The notes beneath the pieces were generated by a model. It did no database searches. It was not told the DNA's origin and worked only from the letters and a program-made list of their open reading frames with translations. Shown one piece after another: positions 36,961-37,921 of a stretch of 37,921 bases of DNA (the first letter of the stretch is position 1; each line of letters opens with the position of its first letter). Source of the DNA: Prosthecobacter debontii (lineage in GTDB: Bacteria; Verrucomicrobiota; Verrucomicrobiia; Verrucomicrobiales; Akkermansiaceae); the NCBI GenBank assembly GCA_945873125.1, contig CAMCBV010000030.1:1-37921 (forward strand), written 5' to 3'. The position numbers and the translations under genes are program-made.

Positions 36961-37761
36961 ATGCGTTACATCGAACCCCATGCCCACATGGTCAGCCGCA
37001 CGACGGATGACTATGAAAAACTTGCTCTCGCTGGCTGTGAAGCACTTTGCGAACCCGCATTCTGGGCAGGATTCGATCGTTCTTCCGCGGATGGTTTCCA
37101 CGATTACTTTCGCCAACTCACCGAATACGAACCACGCCGCGCGGCACGTTTCGGAATCAAGCATTTCTGCTGGCTCTGCATCAATCCAAAGGAAGCCGAC
37201 GATCCGGTTTTTGCCCGCGAGGTCATGGCTCTGATTCCGGATTTCATCAAAAAGGAAAACGTGCTCGGCATTGGTGAGATCGGCCTTAACAAAAACACCC
37301 GCAGCGAGCTCCAGATCTTTGAAGAACACGTCCAGATCGCCCTAGATTATGATCTCCCCATACTTATCCACACGCCCCACCTTGAGGATAAATTAAAGGG
37401 CACGAAACTCATCATCGATTCGCTCAACTCATTCTCAAAACTGGATCACTCAAAAGTCATCATCGACCACGTTGAAGAACACACAGTGAAGCACGTGATG
37501 GACGCGGGTTTCTGGGCAGGCATGACTCTCTATCCGGAAAGCAAATGCACCCCGAACCGTGCGATCGATATCCTCGAGACTTACGGCTCGGATCGCATCT
37601 GGATCAACTCTGCCTGTGACTGGGGAGTATCCGATCCCATGGCGGTGCCAAAATGCGCACTCGAAATGAAACGCCGCAAACACACCGCCGCACAGATCGA
37701 TAAAATCATTTACGAAAATCCCCTCACCTTCCTCAAGCAGTCCCCAAGGTTTAGTTTGTAA
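36961..37761 (+). CDS. TatD-family metal-dependent hydrolase, EboC-like
   Basis: A 266-aa TIM-barrel hydrolase. Metal ligands expected for the TatD/amidohydrolase fold are visible: His7 and His9 (EPHAHM), the Glu in LGIGEIGL, His in ILIHTPH, His in VIIDHVEE and Asp in SACDWGVSDP. The stretches MVSRTTDDYE, EPAFWAGFDR, FGIKHFCW and DWGVSDPMAVPK strongly recall EboC proteins, encoded in the ebo clusters of cyanobacteria and other phyla, which export precursors of secondary metabolites to the periplasm. This is recalled family knowledge. No eboA, B, D, E or F gene is seen: the 160 nt left in the window after it has no ORF. It follows the epimerase by 58 nt on the same strand. Confidence 0.85.
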   Translation: MRYIEPHAHMVSRTTDDYEKLALAGCEALCEPAFWAGFDRSSADGFHDYFRQLTEYEPRRAARFGIKHFCWLCINPKEADDPVFAREVMALIPDFIKKENVLGIGEIGLNKNTRSELQIFEEHVQIALDYDLPILIHTPHLEDKLKGTKLIIDSLNSFSKLDHSKVIIDHVEEHTVKHVMDAGFWAGMTLYPESKCTPNRAIDILETYGSDRIWINSACDWGVSDPMAVPKCALEMKRRKHTAAQIDKIIYENPLTFLKQSPRFSL

Positions 37762-37863
37762 AACGCGGATTAGGCAGTAACTGTATTTAGGGATCAACGG
37801 ATTTTTTAGTTTTTTTTAACTGTCCTGATTTATGTCCGCTCATTGGCTGATGCTAGGTTCTTA

Positions 37864-37879
37864 TGGGGGCTAGCCCCCA
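37864..37879. repeat. Perfect 16-bp palindrome near the window end
   Basis: TGGGGGCTAGCCCCCA is fully self-complementary and is followed by AACCCCCAGGA, another C-run that could compete for pairing with the G-run. It is a possible repeat end, terminator or regulator site. The surrounding 37762-37921 has T-runs at 37801-37818 and no gene. Confidence 0.5.
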
Positions 37880-37921
37880 AACCCCCAGGATTTTCCGCTT
37901 TTTTAAGCACCGGCGACACAC

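Overview
The window looks like a piece of a Gram-negative bacterial chromosome, most likely from the phylum Verrucomicrobiota (PVC superphylum). The pointers are a very long GreA with a large N-terminal extension as in Chlamydia, a short ParC-type topoisomerase subunit, GTP-dependent PEP carboxykinase, monomeric isocitrate dehydrogenase, and few recognisable Shine-Dalgarno sites. A TonB-dependent receptor and several lipoproteins indicate an outer membrane. The assignment is inference from gene types, not from a marker search.

Layout. 1-2300: a BtuB-like receptor on the minus strand behind a cobalamin riboswitch. 2472-6724: folD, then a convergent rsmA(ksgA)-Nudix fusion, then uvrC. 6747-7431: a VapBC-type toxin-antitoxin pair with a palindromic operator. 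7642-9899: suhB-type phosphatase, ispF, and a convergent aminoglycoside-phosphotransferase-fold kinase. 10117-13699: a four-gene Mn/Fe-type metal ABC importer, with ATGA overlaps at all three junctions and a palindromic operator candidate upstream. 14080-16557: mutS. 16985-22023: a minus-strand run of rhodanese lipoprotein, 5-formyl-THF cyclo-ligase, aspartate kinase, YgfZ, a beta-hydroxyacid-dehydrogenase-type reductase and an unknown exported protein. 22116-24332: monomeric NADP-isocitrate dehydrogenase. 24523-27484: CvfB-like S1 protein and a ParC-like subunit, both minus strand. 27592-34343: alkaline phosphatase, pckG, long greA and eno, all plus strand, closed by a strong terminator. 34685-37761: a hydroxyproline-type pair (DadA-like dehydrogenase and 4-hydroxyproline epimerase) and an EboC-like TatD-family hydrolase. 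No tRNA, rRNA, CRISPR, transposase or integrase was recognised.

Most genes are housekeeping or core metabolism: folate one-carbon enzymes (folD, 5-FTHF cyclo-ligase, YgfZ), DNA repair (uvrC, mutS), central carbon metabolism (icd, pckG, eno), and B12 and metal import. The least ordinary material is between the genes. Three kinds of small repeat recur in the spacers: (A) elements made of two 21-22 nt hairpins whose stems differ in sequence but keep their length, bounded by GGYAGGG and CCCTRCC boxes; (B) purine-rich quasi-repeats built on CACGAAT, ACAGAG or ACGGAGG, several as inverted pairs; (C) tandem arrays of 7-bp units. They look like families of small interspersed repeats and are the main candidates for something undescribed. 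Protein-level oddities are the RsmA-Nudix fusion, the orphan EboC-like gene beside hydroxyproline genes, and altered motifs in the epimerase and in FolD.
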